DNA from: Paenilisteria riparia FSL S10-1204
Lineage (GTDB): Bacteria > Bacillota > Bacilli > Lactobacillales > Listeriaceae
NCBI RefSeq assembly: GCF_000525995.1
Contig: NZ_AODL01000025.1
Coordinates: 62,001-126,000 of the forward strand
Length of the DNA: 64,000 nucleotides
Reading direction: 5' to 3'
Shown piece after piece: positions 1-8,817 of the stretch. The position numbers and the translations under genes are program-made. The notes below the pieces were generated by a model. It was given only the letters and a program-made list of their open reading frames with translations. It ran no database searches and had not been told where the DNA came from. Each line of letters starts with the position of its first letter. Positions within the stretch are counted from its first letter, which is position 1.

Positions 1-1002
1 GCGGTTTTCGCCGCCGCGGCCACTTCCTGCGATGAGCTGTAAATAGTCAATTACAATCATGCCGAGTCCTGCTTCTTGCTGCAAACGACGACATTTCGAA
101 CGAATTTCATTGACGCGCACGCCTGGTGAGTCATCAATGTAAATGCCTGAATTCGATAAAGTTCCCATCGCGATAGTAAGTTTTTGCCAATCGTCAGCAG
201 TTAAGGAACCGGTACGCAGATTTTGCGCATTGATATTGCCTTCTGCACAGAGCATCCGCATAACCAACTGTTCGGCGCCCATTTCGAGACTGAAAATCGC
301 GACGTTCTCATCTGTTTTTGTGGCAACATTTTGCGCGATATTAAGTGCGAAGGCAGTTTTACCCACGGAAGGACGAGCGGCTACGATAATTAAATCGTTA
401 CGTTGAAAACCTGCCGTCATATGATCGAGTGCGCTAAATCCACTCGGAATCCCCGTAATATCACCTTTTCGATTATGCAAAATTTCAATGTCATCGTACG
501 TTTTCACGAGAACATCTTTAATGTTTTTAAAAGCCCCGACGTTTTTGCGTGAGGATACTTCGAGGATATTCTTCTCGGCTTCATCCATCAACAGTTCAAC
601 TTCATCTTCACGGGTATAGCTGTCTGTTGCAATCTGTGTCGCCGTGCGAATCAAGCGGCGTAGTAATGCTTTGTCTTCTACGATATGGGCATAATATTCC
701 AAGTTGGCTGCAGTTGGTACCGCGCCTGATAGCTCCGTCAAATATGGTAACCCACCAACGTCCTCAATCTTGCCGGTAGAGGCTAACGCTTCATAGATTG
801 TTACGACATCGACCGCTTTGCCTTGGTCACTTAATTCCAACATCGCTTCAAAAATAAGCTGATGCGCCTGACGATAAAAGTCATCGGGCATTAATATTTC
901 AGAGGCCGTAATCAGCGCTTCTGGTTGCAGAAAAACCGCACCTAAAACGGCTTGTTCCGCCTCGACATTTTGAGGTGGCGTGCGATCTTGTATGTTATCC
1001 AC
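1..1002 (-). CDS. dnaB: Replicative DNA helicase DnaB, N-terminal 334 codons (partial)
   Basis: Hexameric helicase that unwinds the chromosome at the replication fork. The reverse strand is open from a GTG at 1002 to the window edge. An AAGGAGG ribosome site lies 8 nt before the GTG, and the start reads VDNIQDRTPPQNVEAEQAVL, a typical DnaB N-terminus. Walker A (RPSVGKTA, about residues 208-215) and Walker B (IVIDYLQLI, about 313-321) are both present, so the N-terminal domain, linker and first half of the RecA core are seen; the C-terminus lies outside the window. Downstream of rplI and gdpP on the same strand, the usual Firmicute order. B. subtilis calls this gene dnaC. Confidence 0.97.
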   Translation of the reverse strand, partial: MDNIQDRTPPQNVEAEQAVLGAVFLQPEALITASEILMPDDFYRQAHQLIFEAMLELSDQGKAVDVVTIYEALASTGKIEDVGGLPYLTELSGAVPTAANLEYYAHIVEDKALLRRLIRTATQIATDSYTREDEVELLMDEAEKNILEVSSRKNVGAFKNIKDVLVKTYDDIEILHNRKGDITGIPSGFSALDHMTAGFQRNDLIIVAARPSVGKTAFALNIAQNVATKTDENVAIFSLEMGAEQLVMRMLCAEGNINAQNLRTGSLTADDWQKLTIAMGTLSNSGIYIDDSPGVRVNEIRSKCRRLQQEAGLGMIVIDYLQLIAGSGRGGENR

Positions 1003-1058
1003 TCACTTGGCCTCCTTCCAATATATTGCTTGAAAATAGTATTTTCATCGCGTCTGAT

Positions 1059-1507
1059 TTATTCTTCGCTCACGTGAACATCCAAAGTTGCGACTACGTC
1101 ATGGTGCAGTTTTACTGGGACTTTTGTGTGTCCGAGTGTACGAATCGCTTCTGGAAGATCAATTTTGCGTTTATCTACTTTGATTTTGTGGTCTTTCTCT
1201 AGGGCTTGAGCGATTTGCTTAGATGTTACGGAACCGAAAAGACGACCACCTTCACCTGATTTTGTTTTTAATTCGATTGTTAGTTTCTCTACTGTTTCTT
1301 TTAAAGCTTTGGCATCTGCCAATTCTTGTGCTGCTTCTTTAGCTGATTTTTTTCTTTTTGACCTTCTAGTGCGCTGATATTGCTGTTTGTTGCTGGTGTT
1401 GCATAGCCATTTTTGATTAGGAAGTTTTGCGCGTAGCCGTCTGCCACGTCTTTAACCTCACCTTTTTTACCTTTACCTTTTACGTCTTTTAAAAATATAA
1501 CTTTCAT
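1059..1507 (-). CDS. rplI: 50S ribosomal protein L9, frameshifted as read
   Basis: L9 binds 23S rRNA at the base of the L1 stalk. The start [17 protein letters not shown] at 1507 is canonical, with GGGAG upstream. The reading frame is lost at a 7-base T run (A run in the gene) at 1347-1353; one extra A restores ...[22 protein letters not shown]... and gives a normal 149-residue L9 ending DVHVSEE. The C-terminal domain ([27 protein letters not shown]) is intact in the second frame. One nt separates the gdpP stop from this start. Because the rest is perfectly conserved and the lesion is in a homopolymer, a sequencing deletion is more likely than a true pseudogene. Confidence 0.93.
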
Positions 1508-1508
1508 C

Positions 1509-3485
1509 TTAGTTTTCTCCCTTCCAATAAGCATCGATGGCTTCTAAAAGTTGCCGTTCTGCTTCTAGTATCGTGATATTTTTAAGTTGGGTTGCTGCGT
1601 TGGACAAATGTCCTCCACCACCCATTTTTTCCATAATAACTTGCACATTGATTTCACCAAGCGAACGCGCGCTGATACCAATCATTTTATCAGGACGTAA
1701 CGTAATGACAAACGATGCTTGAACACTCTCCATCGATAACATGGTGTCAGCTGCCTGTGCCGCAATAACGGTACCAAAAACCTCATCTTCACGCCCAATC
1801 GCAATCGCCATACCATCATGATATACTTTGAGCGATTCAACCAAGCGACTCCTTTGTCTGAACGTCTCAATATCTTCTTTCAAAAATTGTTGCACGAGAA
1901 CGGTATCAGCACCTAGTGAGCGTAAATAACTCGCCGCGTCAAAAGTTCGCGATCCAGTGCGCAATGTAAAGTTCTTCGTATCGACAACAATTCCCGAAAG
2001 AAGCGCTGTAGCCTCGATTTTGCCGACTTTTTCAGTGGCTGGTTGATATTCGAAAAGCTCGGTTATTAGTTCAGCCGTTGAAGAAGCATATGGCTCGATG
2101 TAGACAAGTACTGGATTCTCGACAAATTCTTCGGAACGACGATGATGATCGACAACAACGACGTGTTCCGCAGTGTCTAGTAATTCTTTATTGATAACCA
2201 TCGACGGCTTATGCGTATCTACTACTACGAGCAGACTTTTGTCGGTAATCATATCGAGCGCTGCTTGTGGGGTAATAATATTGCGAATTACATCTGGATA
2301 TTTCTCGATTTCACGCATTAAGCGCTGTACATCTGGACTCATTTTGCCCGGTTCAACAATCACAAAACCTTGGCGCTCATTCATTTCCGCGACTTTCATC
2401 ACGCCGAGGCTGGAACCGACAACATCCATGTCCGGGTAACGATGTCCCATAACAAAGACTTGGTCGCTTTGCGTAATGAGTTCTTGCAATGCTTGTGAAA
2501 TAACTCGAGCTCGAACTCGTGTACGCTTCTCCATCGGATTAGTTTTACCACCGTAAAAACGGACTTGGCCTTCTGGTTGCTTGATTACAACCTGATCGCC
2601 GCCTCGGCCGAGCGCTAAATCAAGCCCGGACTGTGCTAAATCCGCAAGTTTAATCAAGTCTTCTTCATTATACCCAATCCCTATGCTGAGTGTGAGCGGA
2701 ATATTTTGCTTAGACGTCCGCTCTCTAATTCGATCAAGAATCTGGAATTTCTCTTCTTCCAACTGTACCAACTGCGCCTCTGTCAAAAAAGCCATAAACC
2801 GGTCTGAGGAAATACGCTTCAAATAAATACGGTGCTCCTTTGCCCAGTTCGTTAGCATCGACGTTACGAGATTGTTAAGCGCACTGCGACGTCGATCATC
2901 CATGCCTTGCGTCCATTCATCATAATTATCAAGAAAAATAATCGCAAAAACGGATTTATCCGCTTGATATCGTTTATTTAAATCATAATATTCCGTTCTA
3001 TCATACAAATAAATAATGCGTTCCTGCCGTTTCACAATCGTATCGAACCGGTGCTCCCGCCATGCAATCGACTGGATTCCTTGATCATCTTCGCCACGAA
3101 TTACCGCCAAAAATTCCGGTCCAACATCAGCAAGAGACGATCCTAAAATATCATCATCCTGCCCAAAATATTTTGCCATAAATGGATTAAACCACTCAAT
3201 GTTATAATCTTCGTCATATAATAAAATCCCCATCGGCATTTCAACAAGCGCCTCACCTTCGCTACGCTTAATCCGATATGAAAGATTCGAAATATACTGC
3301 TGGACTTCTTTCGTCATCCAACTCTCCATGAATAACAGCAAAATAACGAGTGACATTACAGCAACAAATAAAAGCACTGCCAACCACCACTTGTAGTAAA
3401 AAGTGACAACTGTCAGGACAAGTACGACCGCGATTAGCCCATACAACGGATATTTTAGCATTCTCTTCCGAAAAAAGCCTGACAT
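1509..3485 (-). CDS. gdpP: Cyclic-di-AMP phosphodiesterase GdpP (PdeA)
   Basis: Membrane-bound DHH/DHHA1 phosphodiesterase that hydrolyses c-di-AMP to pApA. 658 residues, the family length. Two N-terminal membrane segments (about 10-55) are followed by a PAS-like sensor region (about 85-160), a degenerate GGDEF domain (about 170-300), and a DHH domain with [13 protein letters not shown] near 350, VVDTHKP, DHH at 446-448 and the DHHA1 glycine motif GGGGH near 600. The start at 3485 follows an AAGGGGGG ribosome site. It is the first gene of gdpP-rplI-dnaB as seen here. In Listeria the enzyme is called PdeA and affects beta-lactam and stress tolerance; that is family knowledge. Confidence 0.96.
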   Translation of the reverse strand: MSGFFRKRMLKYPLYGLIAVVLVLTVVTFYYKWWLAVLLFVAVMSLVILLLFMESWMTKEVQQYISNLSYRIKRSEGEALVEMPMGILLYDEDYNIEWFNPFMAKYFGQDDDILGSSLADVGPEFLAVIRGEDDQGIQSIAWREHRFDTIVKRQERIIYLYDRTEYYDLNKRYQADKSVFAIIFLDNYDEWTQGMDDRRRSALNNLVTSMLTNWAKEHRIYLKRISSDRFMAFLTEAQLVQLEEEKFQILDRIRERTSKQNIPLTLSIGIGYNEEDLIKLADLAQSGLDLALGRGGDQVVIKQPEGQVRFYGGKTNPMEKRTRVRARVISQALQELITQSDQVFVMGHRYPDMDVVGSSLGVMKVAEMNERQGFVIVEPGKMSPDVQRLMREIEKYPDVIRNIITPQAALDMITDKSLLVVVDTHKPSMVINKELLDTAEHVVVVDHHRRSEEFVENPVLVYIEPYASSTAELITELFEYQPATEKVGKIEATALLSGIVVDTKNFTLRTGSRTFDAASYLRSLGADTVLVQQFLKEDIETFRQRSRLVESLKVYHDGMAIAIGREDEVFGTVIAAQAADTMLSMESVQASFVITLRPDKMIGISARSLGEINVQVIMEKMGGGGHLSNAATQLKNITILEAERQLLEAIDAYWKGEN

Positions 3486-3690
3486 CTATTGAAGCCCCCC
3501 TTGCTTTCTTAGTTTAATTGGAATTGCTAGTTTTTGAACCCTTCATTTGGATATTTCATGTTATGTAACCTATGTTTTAAATGCTCTAAGCATCCCTATT
3601 CCCCGTTTGGATAAGAATACTATAATCATACCATAAATAAAGATTTGAATGTTACTATGAAGCAAAAATGTAACAATAGGTATTGCTTAT

Positions 3691-3742
3691 AAAAAAATCG
3701 CGCTTCGTAATTTAGAGTCATCTCTAAGCACAAAACGCGATT
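3691..3742 (-). terminator. Rho-independent terminator downstream of tRNA-Asp
   Basis: Reading the reverse strand, AATCGCG (3736-3742) pairs with CGCGATT (3696-3702), with an inner TTAGAG/CTCTAA stem, followed by a run of T. It sits 10 nt after the tRNA 3' end, as expected for a monocistronic tRNA. Confidence 0.8.
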
Positions 3743-3751
3743 CTTATTTGA

Positions 3752-3824
3752 CGGTCCCGACGGGATTTGAACCCGCGATCTCCTGCGTGACAGGCAGGCA
3801 TGTTAACCCCTACACCACGGAACC
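3752..3824 (-). tRNA. tRNA-Asp (GTC)
   Basis: The reverse strand folds as a 73-nt cloverleaf. Acceptor GGTTCCG pairs with CGGGACC; the anticodon stem CCTGC/GCAGG encloses the loop CTGTCAC, so the anticodon is GTC (Asp). The T-arm GCGGGTTCAAATCCCG is standard. The discriminator is G and CCA is not encoded. It stands alone between gadB and gdpP, transcribed with gdpP but followed by its own terminator. Confidence 0.95.
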
Positions 3825-3945
3825 TTTTTCTGCACCATTTTTGGCACTTCCTTATTAAATCATTTTTCAGCCCTGGCGTCAAGCCTTTTTTTGGAAGTTT
3901 ATTCGAAAAACAGTTTGAAACAAAACAAATTACCACGCAAAATAT

Positions 3946-3992
3946 GCAGGAAACCACGAGTCCCCTCTTTTTGGGTAATACGTGTTTCCTGC
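3946..3992. repeat. Inverted repeat (hairpin) between gadB and tRNA-Asp
   Basis: GCAGGAAACCACG (3946-3958) faces CGTGTTTCCTGC (3981-3992), a 12-13 bp stem with a loop of about 22 nt. Neither side has a strong T run, so it may be a weak terminator for gadB or simply a stable hairpin. Confidence 0.5.
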
Positions 3993-4005
3993 TATACACA
4001 AATCG

Positions 4006-4042
4006 AGCGAAAGCGCTTGTCGTCGATTTATTTAGGTTGTCC
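4006..4042. repeat. Dispersed intergenic repeat, copy A
   Basis: About 37 nt whose core GCGCTTGTCGTCGATTTATT closely matches 51550-51588. The reverse-complement core CGACAAGCGCT also recurs in the arms of the element at 28944-29069. It lies just past the gadB stop. Function unknown. Confidence 0.45.
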
Positions 4043-4048
4043 ATTGAA

Positions 4049-5455
4049 TTAGTGTGTGAAGCCGTGGGAGGTTTTTGGGTGATTATCTGCGTTTGGGATG
4101 ATATGCGATTTGTTTAGTTTTTCAATGGAAGCCTTGAGGTCGCGTACGAATAATAAGGCTGAATCATAGCTGAAATCACCTTTGATAACTGCCCGCAAGA
4201 CCACCATTTCTTCTAAGTCTGCTGGCATTGGATAGGCTGGAACCTGCCAACCGCGCATTCGTAGAAAATCAGATAAGTCATATAAATCCCACGCTACATC
4301 TGCGTCTTCTTTTAATGTCCATGCGATGACCGGTAATTGGTCCGCACCATTGATGACTTCGAACAGGTCAAGTTTTTCGATTTCTGTGGTGATATGTTGG
4401 GCTGCTTTTTGAGTGCGTGCGTGCACTTGGCGAAAGCCTTCAAACCCAAGACGTAGAAATAAATAGTACTGCGCTACAATAAGACTTGCTGGGCGAGAAA
4501 AATTAATAGCCATAGTTGGCATCTCACCACCAAGATAGCTTACTTTGAAAATCAGTTCTTCGGGAAGCCATGCTTTGTCTTTCCATAAAACCCAGCCTAC
4601 ACCAGGATATACTAGTCCGTATTTATGGCCTGACGTGTTAATTGATTTTACATTATCCAAGCGAAAATCCCATTCTAAATCAGGCTCCATAAATGGTGTG
4701 TATAAGCCACCAGATGCTGCATCCACGTGAATATAGACTTTTACTTTACTTGTTTCGTTATAGGTCGTAATCGCGGCGTCAAGTGCTTTAATGTCGTCAT
4801 AGCGACCCGTGTACGTTAAGCCCATGATGCCAACGACGCAAATCGTGTAGTCATCGATTAAATCAATCGCTTTTTCTGGGTCGAGCGCGAGACAATCTTT
4901 CGTGACAGGAACTTCGCGTAATTCCACGTCCCAATAAACGCCGAATTTCTCCCAAACGACTTGATATGCCGATGAAATAATCAAATTGGGGCGCTTGCTC
5001 ATATCAAGCCCAAGTTCGCGTGCTTGTTTCTTCCACCGGAAAAGCGCTGCCATTCCGCCTAACATACAAGCTTCGGAAGAGCCAACCGTCGACGTACCAA
5101 TGAACTCATCACGTTGATTCGCATGCCATAAATTCGCAATAATGTTGACACAGCGTTCTTCAATTTCGGCCGTTTGCGGATATTCTGACTTATCGACTGC
5201 ATTTTTATCCAGCGTATTCATAATTAATTGTTGCGCTTCTGGCTCCATCCATGTTTGTACAAATGTCGCTAAGTTCTGGCGCGCGCTTCCTTCATCACGC
5301 AATTCATCCATAATAAAATCATACGCAGCACCAGCAGGCATTGTATCTTTTGGAATTTCATATCGTGGTAGTGGTTGCTCTGACAAACCTTTTCCGTAAA
5401 ATAATTGTATTTCGTCGTGTTCTGCATCGCTTTTATTTCCACCAAGTAATGCCAT
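4049..5455 (-). CDS. gadB: Glutamate decarboxylase (PLP-dependent)
   Basis: Converts glutamate plus a proton to GABA and CO2, raising cytoplasmic pH in acid. 468 residues, as in the GadA/GadB family. The N-terminal Y-(E/D)-IP type segment RYEIPKDTMPAGAAYDFIMDEL, the PLP-phosphate region (GTSTVGSSEACMLGGMAALF), VHVDAASGG with the PLP-binding Asp, and the Schiff-base lysine in NTSGHKYGLVYPG (K278) are all visible. The C-terminus ends in a His-containing tail (SHGFTH), where pH-dependent autoinhibition maps in E. coli GadB. The start follows AAAGGAGATGACTCACT. No glutamate/GABA antiporter gadC adjoins it, so it resembles the solitary Listeria gadD3-type genes. Confidence 0.96.
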   Translation of the reverse strand: MALLGGNKSDAEHDEIQLFYGKGLSEQPLPRYEIPKDTMPAGAAYDFIMDELRDEGSARQNLATFVQTWMEPEAQQLIMNTLDKNAVDKSEYPQTAEIEERCVNIIANLWHANQRDEFIGTSTVGSSEACMLGGMAALFRWKKQARELGLDMSKRPNLIISSAYQVVWEKFGVYWDVELREVPVTKDCLALDPEKAIDLIDDYTICVVGIMGLTYTGRYDDIKALDAAITTYNETSKVKVYIHVDAASGGLYTPFMEPDLEWDFRLDNVKSINTSGHKYGLVYPGVGWVLWKDKAWLPEELIFKVSYLGGEMPTMAINFSRPASLIVAQYYLFLRLGFEGFRQVHARTQKAAQHITTEIEKLDLFEVINGADQLPVIAWTLKEDADVAWDLYDLSDFLRMRGWQVPAYPMPADLEEMVVLRAVIKGDFSYDSALLFVRDLKASIEKLNKSHIIPNADNHPKTSHGFTH

Positions 5456-5540
5456 AGTGAGTCATCTCCTTTTTATTGTCCTCTTGCCTACCTATCATAA
5501 TCTATTTTACACACTCGCAAACCCGTTTGTAAACTTCTCA

Positions 5541-5590
5541 GATTGAGACACCCCTGTGCCGACTTGCTCTGACATAGGGGTGTCTCAATC
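5541..5590. terminator. Strong hairpin between transporter gene and gadB
   Basis: GATTGAGACACCCCTGTG (5541-5558) pairs almost perfectly with its complement ending at 5590. It follows the stop of the membrane-protein gene at 5600 and precedes gadB, so it probably ends the upstream transcript, though neither side carries a clean T run. Confidence 0.6.
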
Positions 5591-5599
5591 TCCTCTGTT

Positions 5600-6766
5600 T
5601 TAATGTATCAATTCCGCCAAAATACTCGTAATCACAACCGAAGTAATCGTCACTGTCGAAAAACCAGCAATAATCATCTTCGGCAAAATTTGTCCTTCAA
5701 TCGCCGCAACTTCTTGTTCGTTTTCACCAACACTTCTCGCGGCCTCCTGACTCAAAATCATCGTTCCTGGGAACCCATATAGCGTCGTGAGGCCTATTGC
5801 AATAGACATTGGAATACTGTAACCAAGAATTTTCCCCATCAAACCGGAGAAAACAACACTTCCTGACACACCAACTGCGAATGCAATGCAAAGCGGTCCA
5901 ATAAGCGCAATCAAATCATCCACCGAAGACGTGGCAAGTGGGCCAAAAATAATAATTAAAATAGCCAACATCATCAATCCGTAAGCATCAATACCACTTA
6001 AAATATTCGGTTTCAAAACACCAAACGCGCGAAGTAAAATACCGAGTAATAAGGCAACAACGAACTTGTTTAGCACGCCATCCGTAATATTGTTAACGTA
6101 CGCCGCAATCATAACCACCACACCAACTACAAACAACGTTCCCGCAGTTGTTTGCAAAGCTTTTGGCAAAATTGTTTTTGACTCTGCTTCGTGATGCTCC
6201 TCTGGTTTTTCTACTTTTAGCGTTCCAGCTCGATATTCCCCTTTTAATCGCTTCGCTTCTTTTCGCAAAATAAGCGAAGTCATCGGGAAACCTATCAAGC
6301 CTTGGAATGCCGCAATTAAAACTGGGAAAACGGCAACCATGACCAAACCTGATGCCAGCGCTGCATCTTGAACAATAATGACTGAAATAGTACCACCGCT
6401 AATCGCTCCAATTGCGCCGATAACGTAATTTTGATCTAAGAAAAGCGAACCAATAAGGAACAGGAATAAGGTGATACCAAGTACTGCCGCAACACCTATA
6501 ACAACGGTTTTCCACTGTTTTTTCAACTCATCGATACTAATCATCGTCCCGATATGAACAATGATGAATCCAACAACTGTCTGACCTAGCGCCAACAAAG
6601 AAGAACTAGTCAACAAATCTTCTGGAAAAATATTTGTTTTAAAACCAACCAAGAAAATAATAGAAGCTACAAGTAGCGATGAAACTAGTGATTTCGTTTT
6701 TTTCGACACGAAATCACTAACTGCCCAAATAAGCATGATAATCGTAAAAGCTGTAACTGGATTCAT
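5600..6766 (-). CDS. Multipass membrane transporter, GltS-like fold (uncharacterised)
   Basis: A 388-residue hydrophobic protein with about 10 membrane segments in two halves split by a charged cytoplasmic loop (about 170-200, rich in E, K and H). Each half ends in a glycine-rich hairpin segment (GAIGAISGGTISVIIVQDAA and YGFPGTMILSQEA), an inverted-repeat layout recalling sodium/glutamate symporters of the GltS type. No substrate can be assigned from sequence. GGAGGGG precedes the ATG. It starts 33 nt after the yitT-like gene and is probably co-transcribed with it. It is not an APC-type GadC antiporter despite lying next to gadB. Confidence 0.7.
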   Translation of the reverse strand: MNPVTAFTIIMLIWAVSDFVSKKTKSLVSSLLVASIIFLVGFKTNIFPEDLLTSSSLLALGQTVVGFIIVHIGTMISIDELKKQWKTVVIGVAAVLGITLFLFLIGSLFLDQNYVIGAIGAISGGTISVIIVQDAALASGLVMVAVFPVLIAAFQGLIGFPMTSLILRKEAKRLKGEYRAGTLKVEKPEEHHEAESKTILPKALQTTAGTLFVVGVVVMIAAYVNNITDGVLNKFVVALLLGILLRAFGVLKPNILSGIDAYGLMMLAILIIIFGPLATSSVDDLIALIGPLCIAFAVGVSGSVVFSGLMGKILGYSIPMSIAIGLTTLYGFPGTMILSQEAARSVGENEQEVAAIEGQILPKMIIAGFSTVTITSVVITSILAELIH

Positions 6767-6799
6767 ATAAACCCCTCCATTTTGTTAGTTCTATCGTTT

Positions 6800-7639
6800 T
6801 TATTCAATTGTATGATAACTAAAACCTAAACCGTGCACTTCCGAAACCGAGTAAGCAATGACGAAAGAATGCTTATCATAGGAATTAATCATTTTCAACA
6901 CCGCAGGATATTCCCGGGTTTCCAGAATAACCATTAGCATCGATTTTTCACTACCTGTATAGCCGCCCGATACTGCAAAAACAGTAACACCGCGCCCCAT
7001 TTTCTCTAGCAAACCTGCTTTGATTTCTTCTATTTTGTCGTCGCTCATAATCATCACAGCTTTGCGTTTTTTTAGCCCTGTTTCTAAGTAATTCATAATG
7101 ACTGCAACTAAAATAAGGGAGAGAATCGCGAATAGAAATTCTTCTACACCAAACACGAAAATATTGAAAATAACAATAATCGCGTCTACGAAAAGCAAGC
7201 CTAGTGATGTGTTCAAATGGAAATACTTATTCAGAATCAGTGGTGGAATCGTTGTCCCGCCACTTGAAGCCCCCATGCGATACAGAATTGCCACACCAAC
7301 CGCAAAAATCATACTTCCAAAAATAACGGACAGTAATCGATCTTGCGCAAGCATCACTTCTGGAATAAGCGCAAGCGACAATGGCAATAGTAAACTTCCC
7401 AAAAAGGATCGTAAAAACACTGCACGCCCAAGAAAAATAAAGGCTAATACGAGCATCAAAACATTCAAAACCAACACTGTCAAAGCTCGGTCAATTCCAA
7501 ATACTTGCTCTACTAAAATACCAATTCCACTAACGCCGCCTGCCGCAATATGATGTGGGCCTAAGAACAAGTTAATACTTGCCCCGATAAGTCCGATGGA
7601 AACTACTACGAGTCCGAATTGTTTCGCTAAATCTTTCAT
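6800..7639 (-). CDS. YitT family membrane protein (DUF161 + DUF2179)
   Basis: 279 residues: five or so membrane segments in the first 185 residues, with the family signatures GPHHIAAGGVSGIGI and GASSGGTTIPPLIL, then a soluble C-terminal domain (about 195-279; GRGVTVFAVSGGYTGSEKSM) of the DUF2179 type. Molecular function of the family is not established. The start at 7639 follows AAGGTG. First certain gene of a two-gene unit with the GltS-like transporter. Confidence 0.88.
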   Translation of the reverse strand: MKDLAKQFGLVVVSIGLIGASINLFLGPHHIAAGGVSGIGILVEQVFGIDRALTVLVLNVLMLVLAFIFLGRAVFLRSFLGSLLLPLSLALIPEVMLAQDRLLSVIFGSMIFAVGVAILYRMGASSGGTTIPPLILNKYFHLNTSLGLLFVDAIIVIFNIFVFGVEEFLFAILSLILVAVIMNYLETGLKKRKAVMIMSDDKIEEIKAGLLEKMGRGVTVFAVSGGYTGSEKSMLMVILETREYPAVLKMINSYDKHSFVIAYSVSEVHGLGFSYHTIE

Positions 7640-7691
7640 TTAAACACCTTCTATCCTAATTTGTCGATTTGTGAAGGGTTCATCTCCACTT

Positions 7692-7783
7692 TTAACCTGC
7701 TGCTCCGACTTGTTTCACGATTTCATATGCAATTTCCGAGCTTTTTCGAGTTCATGAATCCTTAATCTGCTGCGGTTTATCAT
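7692..7783 (-). CDS. Possible small ORF, about 30 aa, frameshifted as read
   Basis: On the reverse strand an AGGAGG ribosome site stands 9 nt before an ATG at 7783. As read, the frame gives MINRSRLRIHELEKARKLHMKS and stops. Adding one A to the A5 run near 7744 would instead give a 30-residue peptide ending SSEIAYEIVKQVGAAG. The same kind of homopolymer lesion affects several known genes here, so the repaired version is plausible but unproved. It precedes yitT on the same strand. Confidence 0.25.
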
Positions 7784-8096
7784 TGGTCTGTTCCTCCTTG
7801 TCTTGTATACAGAATAATGTTATAACGCTTTCTCCAGATTTTCCCGTGAATCGCCAACTCCAAACATAATAAAACTAGCCAGAACTAACAAATAAGAATG
7901 GGTTTCAACTTTTCTCCCGTTTTTTACTCCCCCTAACCGAAATTTAACTCATAGAATTTAAATTAATACTATTAAAACCTTACAAGAATTATGATAAAAC
8001 CGTAAGATAAACTTAGTAAATTGTTATCTAAATCGCGGGAATCTCCCATATTTACCAGCTATAATAGAGTTATCAAGTAGAAAGGAGCTGTTCATT

Positions 8097-8186
8097 ATGA
8101 AAAAAGCATGGCAAGTAATTTCAGCTATCGGCGAAACACTCGTGAACCCAGTGAAAATGGCAGAGGAAGTTAATCGTGCGAACTAA
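8097..8186 (+). CDS. Small peptide gene, 29 aa, unknown function
   Basis: ATG at 8097 with a good GAAAGGAG site 8-9 nt upstream and a TATAAT box at 8060-8065; no clear -35. The peptide begins MKKAWQVISAIGETLVNPVK and ends MAEEVNRAN. It has a basic N-terminus, an amphipathic hydrophobic middle and an acidic end; no cysteine and no full membrane span. A strong hairpin follows within 15 nt, so the gene looks like a complete monocistronic unit in an otherwise empty 600-base gap. It could be a leader or regulatory peptide. I do not recognise it. Confidence 0.6.
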   Translation: MKKAWQVISAIGETLVNPVKMAEEVNRAN

Positions 8187-8196
8187 CAACCAACAC

Positions 8197-8253
8197 AAAA
8201 AACCCCGATGACCGCTAATCATGAAAAATGACAGCGAAGCATCGGGGTTTATG
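8197..8253. terminator. Bidirectional terminator between the small peptide gene and nrdG
   Basis: AAACCCCGAT (8200-8209) pairs with ATCGGGGTTT (8241-8250). On the reverse strand the stem is followed by TTTTTTG, ideal for ending the nrdDG transcript. The plus side ends GGTTTATG and could end the small gene. Confidence 0.8.
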
Positions 8254-8265
8254 CATATTTATAGC

Positions 8266-8817
8266 TTATTTTACATACAATACAACTTTTTGGGCATGCA
8301 TTGACGCCGGCACATCGATAATCCGCTGATTACTGGAACCGCGAAATGCTAAATTAGGGTCAAACAAATCCTGTTCAAAACGTCCATCGACAAGCACATC
8401 GATATAAGATAGTAACTCCAATTTATCCGGCGTTTCCTGCATCATTTCTTCCCACGTATAGCCCGTCCACGACCAAATATCCTTCGAATGACCAAACAGC
8501 GCGCGAACTCGTTTTACAAGCGGCAAACAAACACCTGTGTTCAAAAATGGCTCCCCGCCGAGCAAAGTCAAGCCTTGCACACTCTCATGCCATAAATCAG
8601 CGATAATTCGATTTTCTAGCGCTTCGGTGTATGGCTTTCCGTACTTAAACGACTGCGCAGCCTTATTGTAACAACCTTCACAATGGAACAGACAACCCGA
8701 AACATACAAGCTACAGCGTACACCCTCACCATCAACAAAATTAAATGGCTTATAATCCGCGACATAGTTTGCAGAAAGCTTTTCCGCACGCCATTCCTGT
8801 GGTTTTGGATTATTCAT
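8266..8817 (-). CDS. nrdG: Anaerobic ribonucleotide reductase activating protein (radical SAM)
   Basis: Radical-SAM activase that installs the glycyl radical on NrdD using a 4Fe-4S cluster and S-adenosylmethionine. 183 residues. The cluster motif CLFHCEGC gives Cys 42, 46 and 49 in the CxxxCxxC spacing, and TLLGGEPFL is the GGE motif that contacts SAM. The gene overlaps the 3' end of nrdD by 8 nt, so the two are translationally coupled, and the shared terminator follows at 8200-8250. Confidence 0.96.
   Translation of the reverse strand: MNNPKPQEWRAEKLSANYVADYKPFNFVDGEGVRCSLYVSGCLFHCEGCYNKAAQSFKYGKPYTEALENRIIADLWHESVQGLTLLGGEPFLNTGVCLPLVKRVRALFGHSKDIWSWTGYTWEEMMQETPDKLELLSYIDVLVDGRFEQDLFDPNLAFRGSSNQRIIDVPASMHAQKVVLYVK

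Noticed and set aside
3724-4044. Reverse-strand 106-codon frame through tRNA-Asp
   Set aside because: It runs across the tRNA, its terminator and a hairpin, so it cannot be a real gene.
5600-6766. Calling the transporter next to gadB the GABA antiporter gadC
   Set aside because: The topology and glycine-rich hairpins resemble GltS-type carriers, not the APC family.
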